DNA of 64,000 nucleotides from positions 434,001 to 498,000 of the forward strand of contig JALMLS010000228.1 of the NCBI GenBank assembly GCA_038496445.1, written 5' to 3'. Both the position numbers and the translations under genes were made by a program. Numbering within the stretch: the first letter of the stretch is position 1; each line of letters opens with the position of its first letter. Source of the stretch: Trichosphaerium sp. ATCC 40318 (Eukaryota > Discosea > Flabellinia > Trichosidae). A model generated the notes under the pieces. That model was not told where the DNA came from and ran no database searches. It worked only from the letters and a program-made list of their open reading frames with translations. This document shows, piece by piece, positions 56,801-64,000 of the stretch.

Positions 56801-58794
56801 TCAGAACCAGAAACCTTAGAAACTATGCCTTGTGCAACTAATCTGTCAACACATTTTTGAAGGCGTTTTTCATAATTATTTGCATATCGTCTACGTTTGA
56901 CTCTATGTGGTACTGCATTAGCTCTGATTTTAAGTTTGATAGGTGGGTATTTAACTTGACCGAACTGTTCAGGTTTTGTATAAACACGTGTACCCTTATG
57001 TTCTAGTAAAGTAACCAAATCTCTTTTTTGGCCTTTAGAAAGAATACCAGTATTGACTTGTATGTCTTTAAGTGTGAGGTTGTGTTTCACTTCGGGTAAT
57101 GTCTCAGTGTACGTGTTTGGTTTTCGTTTGAGAAAACGTTCAACAGGAGGGGGAGTTCCATTTTTTGGATCAAAAGTAGGCATGTTTTTTGAAGCTTTGT
57201 TAAACTCAAAAGAAAGGTTTGACTTTTCAGCGTCAGGAATTAAGACAGTGTAATCTGATCTATGTTTATTGTTGTTGATTGACACTTTACCGAAACGGTT
57301 TACAAAAGCGTAAGCGATTACATCTCCTTTGTTGATTACAATAGGAGTGTCCATGTTGTCGCCATCTCGGTGGACAACACGTAATTCGATTGGACGGTTG
57401 TTGTTGGTTTGTCCTAACCCTAGAACCGTGATGTTGGCGTTGTTGTTTCTGCGCAACATTTGTGCTTCAGTAACTGTTATCTGAGAGTTACGAGGGAGGG
57501 TAGGAAGTTTGAAAGTGAAACAAGCACCCATGGTGTCGGTGTAGCGGATCTCGTGCGATTGGTCGGCTACCAGTGCTGTCTTTCGGATGTCGGTTGATTC
57601 GTAGCGGATCTCTGCCGTGTGCATTGGAATCTTTTTGGTGTCAATTGTATCCATAAAGCCTTCAATATCTTTTTGCGTTTGGAGAGGTTTTTTATCGCAA
57701 TTGTTGGATGAGGTTTCAGACTGAAGTTGAATATTATCGTTGTATTCTCCTTCAATGAGTTCTTTTTGCAGGTCATCCATGGGACTAGTAGGAAGGTTAT
57801 CGTCATCTACCATTGGAATTGGAGAACTGACGTCTTCACTACTTGTTTTTGAGTTGGTAGCAGCGTTACCAGTAATTTCACTACTTGGTTCGCTCTTAAG
57901 TGTTATGAAGGACTGTGCTGCTTTAGTACCAAAGGTAGGTACGGTCATGTATTCGCCGCCTGAGTAAATGATACCGTTTTTAAAATCACAGATGGCATTG
58001 GTACGCATCAAGGTATTAATACCTAGTACGACTTTGAATTTTGGTTTTTTCATGACATGGAAGTTCTCATAGAGAAAGTCGTCCATGAATTCTATGCCAG
58101 TACTCAACAGACCTAAAGTACATTCAGAAACGTCATTAAGAATGTCACTAGTGACTTGTATTTTCTTACTGTGATCGTATTCAAGGCGAGTACGTTGTTT
58201 GCCATTTGGTGCTTTACCATTATTTCTCTTGATTGCGTGATTGATATCTCTGATACACGACTTACTGATGATAGAGATGGTAGAGCCAGAATCGATCATG
58301 GCTTCAATCTTAACACCAGCCATAATAATAGTGACTATAGGAAGCTTTTCGCCATCTAGGCTGAGTGCTCTAGTGCCGGCGCTTGGAATATGTTCTTTGA
58401 TTGATTGAGACTCATATTTGTAGAGAAGTTTCTGTACTTTTGGTCCAAACATTTTCATTGTTGGAACTTTATGTACTGTTGCACGTCTTTGTTGACAGGG
58501 AGAGTTTGGTGGTGATATGTCATCTGGTATAAATGGAGCACAATCACTGTCGACCGAATGATCATTCAAAGGTGGACTTGGAGGTGGCGGTGGTGGCGGT
58601 GGTACTGGCGCTAAAGAAAGAGCAACATTAGAGTTTGTAGTCGAATTAGAAGACTTACTCTTTTTGGCGTTTTCGATATTCTTCTTGCGTGTATCCGCTA
58701 AACTATTCTTCCAGGTGATGAAATGTGGACATTCTTCACCATTTTTGTGTTCTTCACCGCAATGACGGCATAGTTTTTTGCCGTTAATAAACAT
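53881..58794 (-). CDS. pol: Retrotransposon pol polyprotein (NC, PR, RT, RH, IN)
   Basis: The frame is 1,637 codons from ATG 58794 and stays open upstream to about 59250. Residues 9-22 hold a zinc knuckle (CRHCGEEHKNGEEC), normally the end of gag. A Pro-rich linker follows. The protease aspartate is in MIDSGST (168-170). RT has YFDDVG at about 780, RNase H follows with HTDACKYAIGAVL, and integrase has an HHCC zinc finger with CDICQKRK. The integrase DDE residues are in AVDISGP (about 1250), SDNGSNF (about 1313) and NGQAERSF (about 1345). No chromodomain is evident at the C-terminus. The frame is intact, so the catalytic part may still be functional in trans. The Asn/Gln-rich NNQRGYNN repeats just upstream belong to the same frame. 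Confidence 0.97.
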   Translation of the reverse strand: MFINGKKLCRHCGEEHKNGEECPHFITWKNSLADTRKKNIENAKKSKSSNSTTNSNVALSLAPVPPPPPPPPSPPLNDHSVDSDCAPFIPDDISPPNSPCQQRRATVHKVPTMKMFGPKVQKLLYKYESQSIKEHIPSAGTRALSLDGEKLPIVTIIMAGVKIEAMIDSGSTISIISKSCIRDINHAIKRNNGKAPNGKQRTRLEYDHSKKIQVTSDILNDVSECTLGLLSTGIEFMDDFLYENFHVMKKPKFKVVLGINTLMRTNAICDFKNGIIYSGGEYMTVPTFGTKAAQSFITLKSEPSSEITGNAATNSKTSSEDVSSPIPMVDDDNLPTSPMDDLQKELIEGEYNDNIQLQSETSSNNCDKKPLQTQKDIEGFMDTIDTKKIPMHTAEIRYESTDIRKTALVADQSHEIRYTDTMGACFTFKLPTLPRNSQITVTEAQMLRRNNNANITVLGLGQTNNNRPIELRVVHRDGDNMDTPIVINKGDVIAYAFVNRFGKVSINNNKHRSDYTVLIPDAEKSNLSFEFNKASKNMPTFDPKNGTPPPVERFLKRKPNTYTETLPEVKHNLTLKDIQVNTGILSKGQKRDLVTLLEHKGTRVYTKPEQFGQVKYPPIKLKIRANAVPHRVKRRRYANNYEKRLQKCVDRLVAQGIVSKVSGSDWVSHAMVIKKRSGDDRFIIDPAKVNENTEFYPYQIPDCNEMLNKFAKWKIKCAHDLPQGFFQFLIDKSSRKYTAFVTKEGVYVFNVLSMGYKNSPGEFQEAMNNIFSSLEHTEPYFDDVGTGANTVDQMLKHLEEFYDVCIKYNVRMSPKKTVLFATEMDHLGHTLVGKAIVPSEQKINKLLSVTKPTGKKQLSSIIHLAGYYRKFVKDFAGITQPLTKLFKDDVPFVWNESVQGKAWNDLIGKLTSYPVLVPPDFSKPFILHTDACKYAIGAVLEQEYNGELHVVEYFSKKLAPERVLKWEIWKKECWAMVAAITKFRHYLLPNKFTVVTDHKALLYLKNFKEPEPMLMRWVMKLSEYDFDVMYRRGKSHANADALSRLEFEDDKDYQEDLDDLLDPKDLEKANLKFNIKDVNGNVVHKVNNTTVSTSSEFVPELKQRKINIRKLQESDPDLFPLIAELRTSKVTQPKNTRNGTFALDADGVLNNFTVPPGHVKANGVFRIVIPNSLKEDVLRHFHDSLLGAHVGVNKMYHNIKTRFYWKNMLADIQNYTSKCDICQKRKFRSKTTKDGHMIPITAKHPWDIIAVDISGPFPTSYRGNSYVLSISDLLSKWHEFVPMSSTTSDLVADAICERIITKFGAFRAIISDNGSNFRSAIISKICETLKIENRFISPYNPQCNGQAERSFGTAVPLLRALTANDPHEWDNKLPFLQFAFNSTINRTIGVSPHFALFGREPRLPIDQVYATNIPTDHIDAATYTANMVKTIADTQELVRQHTQKRQAEYQKYKDRNVPDEIKKFSIGQQVLVWKELQGEGPKKLKNKRHGPYTVTGVIGPKTYKLRRNEKGHTESVDMKRIIEYKSHDSVERVDRETREAVNKLFKNLPHAKYHLRDDEPYDRIFNAENIDSQKISSQIVPSSVAVNVEGDNDITPSTVSPPASQPPPPKDTVSEVAVEQSKEYPPLMKTFKEMLQV

Positions 58795-59160
58795 TGGTCT
58801 TTGTTGACTATTGTTGTTGTTATTGTAACCACGTTGGTTGTTACCACGTTGGTTATTGTTGTTGTAACCACATTGGTTATTGTTGTTGTAACCTTGTTGG
58901 TTGTTGTTGTAACCTTGTTGGTTATTATAATTACGCTGATTGTTATTGTAATTGCGTTGATTATTGTTGAAATTTCTGTCATTGTTGTAACGTTGATTGT
59001 TATTATTCCAGTCACGTTGACCGTTATTTTGACGATAGTTGTTACGCTGTTGCTTTTGTGGGCGTCTATCGTTGTTATGGTTATTGTTATCGTACTTTCT
59101 ATTATTAGAAGTCAGTTTTTCAATTTTTTGCCTTAATTTTGCAATTTCTTTTTCAAGGTC

Positions 59161-60190
59161 AGTAGTAAAATAGAAATGGGAATTTTTAAGTAATCCACCC
59201 TGTTTTCCTATGGGAAAAGTAGACGGAAAAACTCTTCCTTAATTCCCATTGAATTTATATGAAATTCCGTAAGTATTACTCATAGAATTCTTAGAGTATT
59301 ACTTTTGGAATTGCATATGTATTTTATATAGAATTCTCTATGTATTCTTTATAGCATTCCTTAATGTATTTTTTGTAGATTTCAATAAAAAATACTTTAT
59401 AAATTACACAAAATATTATTCAATACTTTGGTTCAGATTTAATGCAAAGTCATTTTATTTATTGATCATTACAAAATACAAACATCCTAAATAATACGTA
59501 CAAGTTAAATACATCGTGTCTTCATAAACGAAAGAAGTAATTTGATCGCATTTGGTTTTGAGAGCCTGAACAATAATTAATGCGTTTGTAAACGCTAAAT
59601 TAAGAACACGTAGGGTTTTTTGATAAATTAAGTGGAAATAAGCTTTAAAAACAACATACTTGGAGTTAATGCTTTAAATACATTCTTTAATGGTGTAATA
59701 AGGCTGTTGCAATGCTTTAATCATCCTAAAACAGATAAGTAAGAGATATTTATGTTTAAGTGATTTTCCAAACCACCTAAAACGCGTTCTCCATTACTTT
59801 TTGGATTAACGCACTTTAACCTGTACCATTGGTTTTTTCACCTTTAATAATAGCATGTGGATATTGTTTGCTAGAAAAACCTATGTACCTAAGGTGTTGA
59901 TGGTTTTTTGCAAATATAAAACTAAACCCTAACCCTAACTTAATTTGTACTTTCATAAACCTCAACCCTAGCCCTAACCCTAACCCTAACTAAATTAGTA
60001 CATTATTTGGTGGATTTTGTACAATAATTCTGAAAATTCCATATTTAAGGGAATATTATGGTAATTCTATCAAAAATCCTGCCATAAAAAAAAATAAAAA
60101 TAAGAATTCTTCACAAATTACCTTAAAAATCCCTAAAACAAAGGAATTTAGTGGGATTTATATCCAAAATCCCGTTTTCATTTTACCACT
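59161..60190. mobile_element. Nested non-autonomous element inserted in gag-pol
   Basis: This 1,030-bp AT-rich segment has imperfect inverted ends (AGTAGTAAAATAGAAATGGG at left against AGTGGTAAAATGAAAACGGG at right on the other strand). It is flanked on both sides by GGTC (59157-59160 and 60191-60194), a likely 4-bp target duplication. Subterminal regions are full of GGAATT/AATTCC words. It has no long frame. The gag stop codon lies inside its right end. Taking out the element with one GGTC would place gag and the zinc-knuckle/pol frame in the same register, good evidence that it is an insertion. Confidence 0.8.
59929..59992. repeat. Telomere-like CCCTAA repeats inside the nested element
   Basis: Two short arrays, AACCCTAACCCTAAC and CCCTAGCCCTAACCCTAACC, are separated by about 25 bp of unrelated sequence. 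They match the TTAGGG telomere repeat read on the other strand. They are internal, not at a chromosome end. Confidence 0.85.
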
Positions 60191-61391
60191 GGTCACGTGC
60201 CTTTTCTGACTGTACGGGTTTAGTGACATAGTTAAAGAACGTATTAGTTGTTTGCAGATTACCAGCGTAAGGATTACGGCTCTTAGGATAAGACGACGTA
60301 TATGCATTACTACTTAAGTTAGTATTGAGATTGTAGAGATTAAATTGAATCTCTTTTTTCTCTGCCTTTTGCAGAACACATTTGTTATACGCCTCAGCCG
60401 TTATTAATTGTTGGTCAAACATTTTTTTGTACTCTAGATATTTCGCGTATATCTGAGACTGCAGGTCTTTTCTTAGACCGATCACAAATTGTTCCGTAAT
60501 CTCGGAGACTGATTTGTTTGCGTAAATGGCTAACTCGTTGAATCGCCTCATATATTTCCTGCAAGGTTCATCTTGCATGTGAACACACTCACGAAAACGT
60601 AGTACAGTTTGCGCTTTATCCAGCGGAGTTACTATCTCCTCTATGATAGCTTCATAAATTTGTTTTGAAGTAGCAGTGAGAGGGAGGGAAGTAAGCATGT
60701 CGCTAATATCTATATTTTTGATGCTCAATCTCAACGCAATTGCGAGATTTTCATCATCAATACGGTGCTTCTTTGCAATTTTAGTGCTAAGAGCATACCA
60801 ATAATCGATTGTAGAACGCTTATTATCATGAACCTTGGGTATTAGCCCAAGGGTGCCTTTTATTTTGTCAGATGTATGACGTTTATTTTTAGAGTGTTTG
60901 GACTTCTTCTTTCTAGAAGAGTCACTTCCGATTTTTTGTGAATCACCCGCAGACTTCGGTAATGTAACCGGGGGAAGTGTAGTACTCGAATTATTCGAGT
61001 TAACAGACTTGTCTGAGGTGCTAAGTATTCGCCTAGACCCTTTTTTCATAGCGGTATTGTTTTGTGATTTATCGGACATTTTGGGACTAATTATGAGTTC
61101 AGTTTCTACTGTCTTCTTTTTAGAAGATATCCCAGTCATATTGTCATACACCGCACTGTTGTTTTCAGTGTCATCTGCACTACGAGTTTCGTGTTGTTCA
61201 GTTTCTTGCTCTCTTTCGAGATCAGCTGCTCGTTGCTTTTCAGCTAACATGTCAGCTTTCATACTACTATCACTTTGTGATGATTCTGTCTCTACATACT
61301 CTGAGCCACTGTCATGATCTGATGTATTGTCGCTGGACGACGTGCCTACACCGAGGTCAATGTCTTTGGCCTGTGACGGAGAGCCAGACAT
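60183..61391 (-). CDS. gag: Retrotransposon gag (truncated by nested insertion)
   Basis: From ATG 61391 (MSGSPSQAKD) the frame runs about 402 codons. The first 190 residues are Ser/Asp/Lys-rich and probably disordered. A capsid-like region follows (STIDYWYALSTKIAKKH, RFRECVHMQDEPCRKYMRRF), similar in layout to Ty3/gypsy retrotransposon gag. The stop lies within the right end of the nested element, which separates gag from its zinc knuckle. The open frame counted upstream of 61391 uses non-ATG codons and is not needed. Confidence 0.88.
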   Translation of the reverse strand: MSGSPSQAKDIDLGVGTSSSDNTSDHDSGSEYVETESSQSDSSMKADMLAEKQRAADLEREQETEQHETRSADDTENNSAVYDNMTGISSKKKTVETELIISPKMSDKSQNNTAMKKGSRRILSTSDKSVNSNNSSTTLPPVTLPKSAGDSQKIGSDSSRKKKSKHSKNKRHTSDKIKGTLGLIPKVHDNKRSTIDYWYALSTKIAKKHRIDDENLAIALRLSIKNIDISDMLTSLPLTATSKQIYEAIIEEIVTPLDKAQTVLRFRECVHMQDEPCRKYMRRFNELAIYANKSVSEITEQFVIGLRKDLQSQIYAKYLEYKKMFDQQLITAEAYNKCVLQKAEKKEIQFNLYNLNTNLSSNAYTSSYPKSRNPYAGNLQTTNTFFNYVTKPVQSEKARDQW

Positions 61392-61818
61392 GGCGTGGTA
61401 CAAGGCTCAATGCCAAGAAGAGAACGATACAAAAAGATGTGTTGGAGAGAGTTTTTTATTTATAGATACAAAGGCAATTAGCCTGATTATAGAGGGATTA
61501 TTATACCCTTGTAGAGCTTGGGAATACACTCCGAGAGGCTCCGGTTGGAATAGAATTCCAAGATTTAGCGAGATTAACTCGACTTACACGAAGAACTGGC
61601 TCCGTAAAGGTTTTTGCGTTATGGAACGACTTACACGACCGGAGTCTATCCGACGTAGGTACAGCGCTATAAGAGCGACTTATGTAGATATAAACGGTCT
61701 ATGCCGCAGGCTTATAGCCAAGAGGAGGAGCGTAGGGTACTCCGAATGTGTTTGCACGAAGGCGTGCCGAGAGTAAAAGTGTTTAGATACTTACCAATTC
61801 AAATCCAGTGTCGCCACG
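61392..61818 (-). other. Retrotransposon 5' leader with tRNA primer binding site
   Basis: After the 5' LTR and two bases (CG), the minus strand reads TGGCGACACTGGATTTGAA (61816-61798). The opposite strand, TTCAAATCCAGTGTCGCCA, looks like the T-loop, acceptor strand and CCA of a tRNA, so this is a convincing primer binding site. The rest of the leader has no minus-strand gene. The plus-strand frame at 61327-61776 is considered accidental. Confidence 0.8.
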
Positions 61819-61969
61819 TGTCGTATAACTTAGCTACGGTTATAAGACGTTGTAAATAGTACAAGGTAAGGAGAAATCTAATTTATTAACTAACTTATAT
61901 ACATAGGGATTAAGTACTTCGTTATCTGAATGATGACGAATGACGAATATGACAAGGTCATATACGACA
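61819..61969 (-). repeat. 5' LTR of the Ty3/gypsy element
   Basis: A 151-bp repeat identical to the copy at 52415-52565. On the minus strand this is the promoter-bearing 5' copy. Confidence 0.97.
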
Positions 61970-62740
61970 ATATTGGTTTCTAAAGGCTAAAAGCTGCTGA
62001 ACTAAAATGTCAGGGGGTATTCAACGTAACGCTTGACAACCAAAGACAGTCGTTGTTCAATGGATTATTTTGTTCCGAAAAGTGACAACTACTGCATCAA
62101 ATATGAACGTTGCGCACAAGAAACAGCGGTGAGGCACTAATAAAGCGGTCAAAATTCGTTAAAAAGTCAGTCAGAGTAAGCAACTTTTAAAGTACAAACG
62201 TTATCTTTAGTGTTGATCTTACATATGCTTGCCTTGAAATCGTAGGGTTAACGCTTTGTTTAAGATGAACGTCCAAAGAAGTACGTTTACAATTTTGTGT
62301 TGTAGCGCACATGGTACTAGCAGGAAAGAGGTGTCCTCAAAGTATGTTGTGCATCAAGAAGTAGTAGCAAGAAGAGCTCTCGTAGAGCGAAATCGGACGA
62401 CAAGTCTCCAAAAAGGAAGAGAAGTCATCTAAATCTAGCAAGCCCTCTAAAGAGTAAAGTGTAGAGTAACGTGATGCCAAGAACTGGAGTTCTGTACGAT
62501 CAACAGCCAATACATGGTTCACAGAAGACTTTTGGTGTGATTTTGCTCAATTTTGAAAGACAATAATAAGCGCATTGAGCAAACTGTTTTCGAAAAGTAT
62601 GAAATTACCTTTTTTTTTATTTTCCGTTACTAGACTGAGAAACTTCAACACTGAATCTTGTCGACATTCCTGGTTCTAAAAGTTGTACGTTCATATTTAA
62701 ACCTAAGATGTTCACGCTTTCTTAGCAAGTGTCTAAGTTT
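61970..62740. other. Intergenic, nothing recognised
   Basis: About 770 bp after the retrotransposon target duplication. No supported gene; the frame at 62337-62522 is short and without recognisable features. Confidence 0.3.
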
Positions 62741-63256
62741 CTATAAAAGGTTGAGATAGTTCCAGGAGTTGGATTTGATGACGAAACAAATAATCTCGAC
62801 TCAAGATTGTTCACAGTAAAGGTGTAGTTCACACGTACTTAGCTTTGTTTCATGGTTTTATTTACTTCTCCAACAGAGATATTTCTGCTTCGAATATCAT
62901 GCTTCAACCACAAGCTTTCGAATAAGATATATGTTAATTGATTGGGGATCTACCAGGACAGCACCAATAAATATAAGTGGAGGAGCCAAGTTTTCACCTC
63001 ATATGTATGAAGAGTGGCTTCATGACAGGCCAACACATGCCTACACACCAAACGATGACTTGTATTCTTTTATTTTCGTGATTGCATATTTTACCTGTGG
63101 ATAGTAGTGTCAAAGGTAAACAGAGTACAATGTGTTGAAGTATTTTAAACATGGAAGAGTGTTCTCCTTACCACTGGACACGTTGTATGAAAAAAGCAGA
63201 CATCTTGGATTACAAAGGTGTCTCAGATGAAATCCTTCGTTGTATTTCAGGCAATT
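62741..63256 (+). pseudogene. K-family kinase relic (exons 6-7)
   Basis: Codons for the VPGVGFD, TKQIIST, VHSKGV, DISASNIMLQPQ, DWGS and GGAKFSPHMYEEWL segments appear in order. Deletions and stops break them: the stretch before the hinge is missing about 50 bases, AAGCTTTCGAATAAG breaks the frame before DWGS, and TGGATAGTAG ends the helix region. The acceptor before RDIS (CCAACAG) is still present. It is a decayed copy of the active-kinase subgroup, outside the main cluster and on the far side of the retrotransposon. Confidence 0.8.
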
Positions 63257-63477
63257 TTGAGTATGAAGAGAGCTCTAACAACTCCTCTTCTTTTTGTACT
63301 ACAATGTAAAAAACCAAAGCAATATCAGTAAAAAGTACAAAGTTGTTATGAATAGTAATTTTGGTTTATTATTTTTCTGTTTTTGTTGTACTTGTAGTTT
63401 TTCAAATCATTTTGAATGAGAGTAGTCTTATCTGTATCTGGTTGAAGATAATACGTAATTGAATGGTAGTAAAGGGT

Positions 63478-63985
63478 TTATTCATCAACCATATCACCAT
63501 CTTCATTTTGATCACAGTCGCACATACTGGCAAATCCGTTACAGGTCTCACACTCTATTACAGAACCTAAAATGCATTTGAGGATTGCATCTTTCACGCC
63601 TTTGTAATCGGCGAGTTCTGCTTTCTCTAGGCAATCCTGCCAATGACATGGAGTATTAAGTACCCATTGCCGTTTGATACATTCAAGATTTTCGGTAGAA
63701 GCGTCGCGCACCCAAGTCGTGTAGGCAGTGTCGATTTCACCTCTCTGGGTTTGGGTTAAACGCATGTAAATAATAACATAAACAAACGATTTCACATTGT
63801 CCTTCTCTGTATACACGTGTGTCTCAGTTCCAGCCTTCAAGTGATCCAACAAATGTGGCGCGAACTTCACACCTGCCTCGCGTATCACTCTTTCGGTGTT
63901 AGCCTTTGTAGCGTTACCCCAACTGATAAACACATAGCGGGGATAAGTTTTGTTTATCGCCATAATGGTTGATGTAGAAATGTTT
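63478..63985 (-). CDS. K-family pseudokinase, C-lobe exon (gene continues off right edge)
   Basis: An acceptor (CTTATTAG) at 63986 opens an exon that ends at TGA/TAA 63478. The catalytic loop reads RNISTSTIM, not RDISASNIM, and the DFG position reads SWGN, so the catalytic Asp and metal-binding Asp are both missing. The rest aligns with the family: KFAPHLLDHL, HVYTEKDNVKSFVYVI, TPCHWQDCLEKAELADYKGVKDAIL. The tail is Cys-rich and acidic (CETCNGFASMCDCD), also seen as CKDC...C in K1. The frame is intact over 168 codons, suggesting a maintained pseudokinase. Upstream exons are outside the window. Confidence 0.7.
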
Positions 63986-64000
63986 CTAATAAGGTAGAAT

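Larger units (their letters stand above)
52415..61969 (-). mobile_element. Complete Ty3/gypsy LTR retrotransposon
   Basis: The element is 9,555 bp and is transcribed on the minus strand. Identical 151-bp LTRs (TGTCGTATA...TATACGACA) bound it. The host bases ATAT appear just outside both ends (52411-52414 and 61970-61973), a 4-bp target duplication. A primer binding site follows the 5' LTR and a polypurine tract precedes the 3' LTR. Domain order gag, zinc knuckle, protease, RT, RNase H, integrase is that of Ty3/gypsy (Metaviridae). Identical LTRs mean a recent insertion. The gag-pol frame is interrupted by a nested element, so this copy is probably not autonomous now. Confidence 0.96.

Noticed and set aside
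58698-59136. Thr/Val-rich open frames on both strands near the start of pol
   Set aside because: They are shadows of the Asn/Gln/Arg/Gly-rich repeat that lies in the pol frame. The repeat composition keeps several frames open.
61327-61776. Plus-strand frame of 149 codons in the retrotransposon leader
   Set aside because: It is antisense to gag and to the leader containing the primer binding site, has no recognisable domain, and is most simply accidental.

Overview
The window is nuclear DNA of a eukaryote with small, intron-dense genes. Introns are mostly 40-80 bp. Donors are very often GTACG(T) instead of the usual GTAAGT, and acceptors are T-rich and end in AG. Housekeeping genes recognised are a Ras-type GTPase, the Mediator kinase-module subunit MED12, a UBE2G1-type E2, a short-chain dehydrogenase and an ATF6-like membrane bZIP factor. 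Together with torsin-type AAA+ ATPases, a Reeler domain and TTAGGG-type telomere-like repeats, they suggest a unicellular eukaryote, perhaps on the opisthokont side. The sequence alone does not fix the lineage. There are no bacterial-style operons and no CRISPR array.

Layout. 1-7.3 kb: a possible edge exon, a multi-exon gene of unknown function, a Ras gene, a C-lobe-only pseudokinase and a membrane-protein gene. 7.3-32.8 kb: an accessory cluster built from two gene families. Family K encodes SAP-like repeats, a basic coiled segment, a conserved linker and a FunK1/Crinkler-like protein kinase. Family T encodes secreted or ER-luminal torsin-like AAA+ ATPases. K1, K2 and K4 are intact. K3 is an intact pseudokinase. 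K5 and K6 are frame-damaged, and several relics lie between them. T1 and T2 are open and T3 is a relic. A T copy repeatedly lies downstream of a K copy on the same strand (K1-T1, K6-T3, and K2-T2 with a secreted-protein gene between), which points to duplication of a two-gene unit.

33.5-51.5 kb: conserved genes, all on the minus strand: MED12, UBE2G1-type E2, SDR, a Reeler/cysteine-rich protein, an LPMO-like secreted protein joined to it in frame, and the ATF6-like factor. 52.4-62.0 kb: a 9,555-bp Ty3/gypsy LTR retrotransposon on the minus strand. It has identical 151-bp LTRs, a 4-bp target duplication, a primer binding site and a polypurine tract. Its gag-pol frame is split by a nested 1,030-bp element that carries telomere-like repeats. 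Its 3' part is full of GGTATATACC palindromes. 62.7-64 kb: a family K relic and a pseudokinase gene that leaves the window.

Main points of interest are the repeated kinase-torsin unit, the mix of active kinases and pseudokinases, seven GC-AG introns in the K family, the stop-free Reeler-LPMO junction, and an ATF6-like gene whose membrane segment lies on a removable in-frame GT...AG piece.
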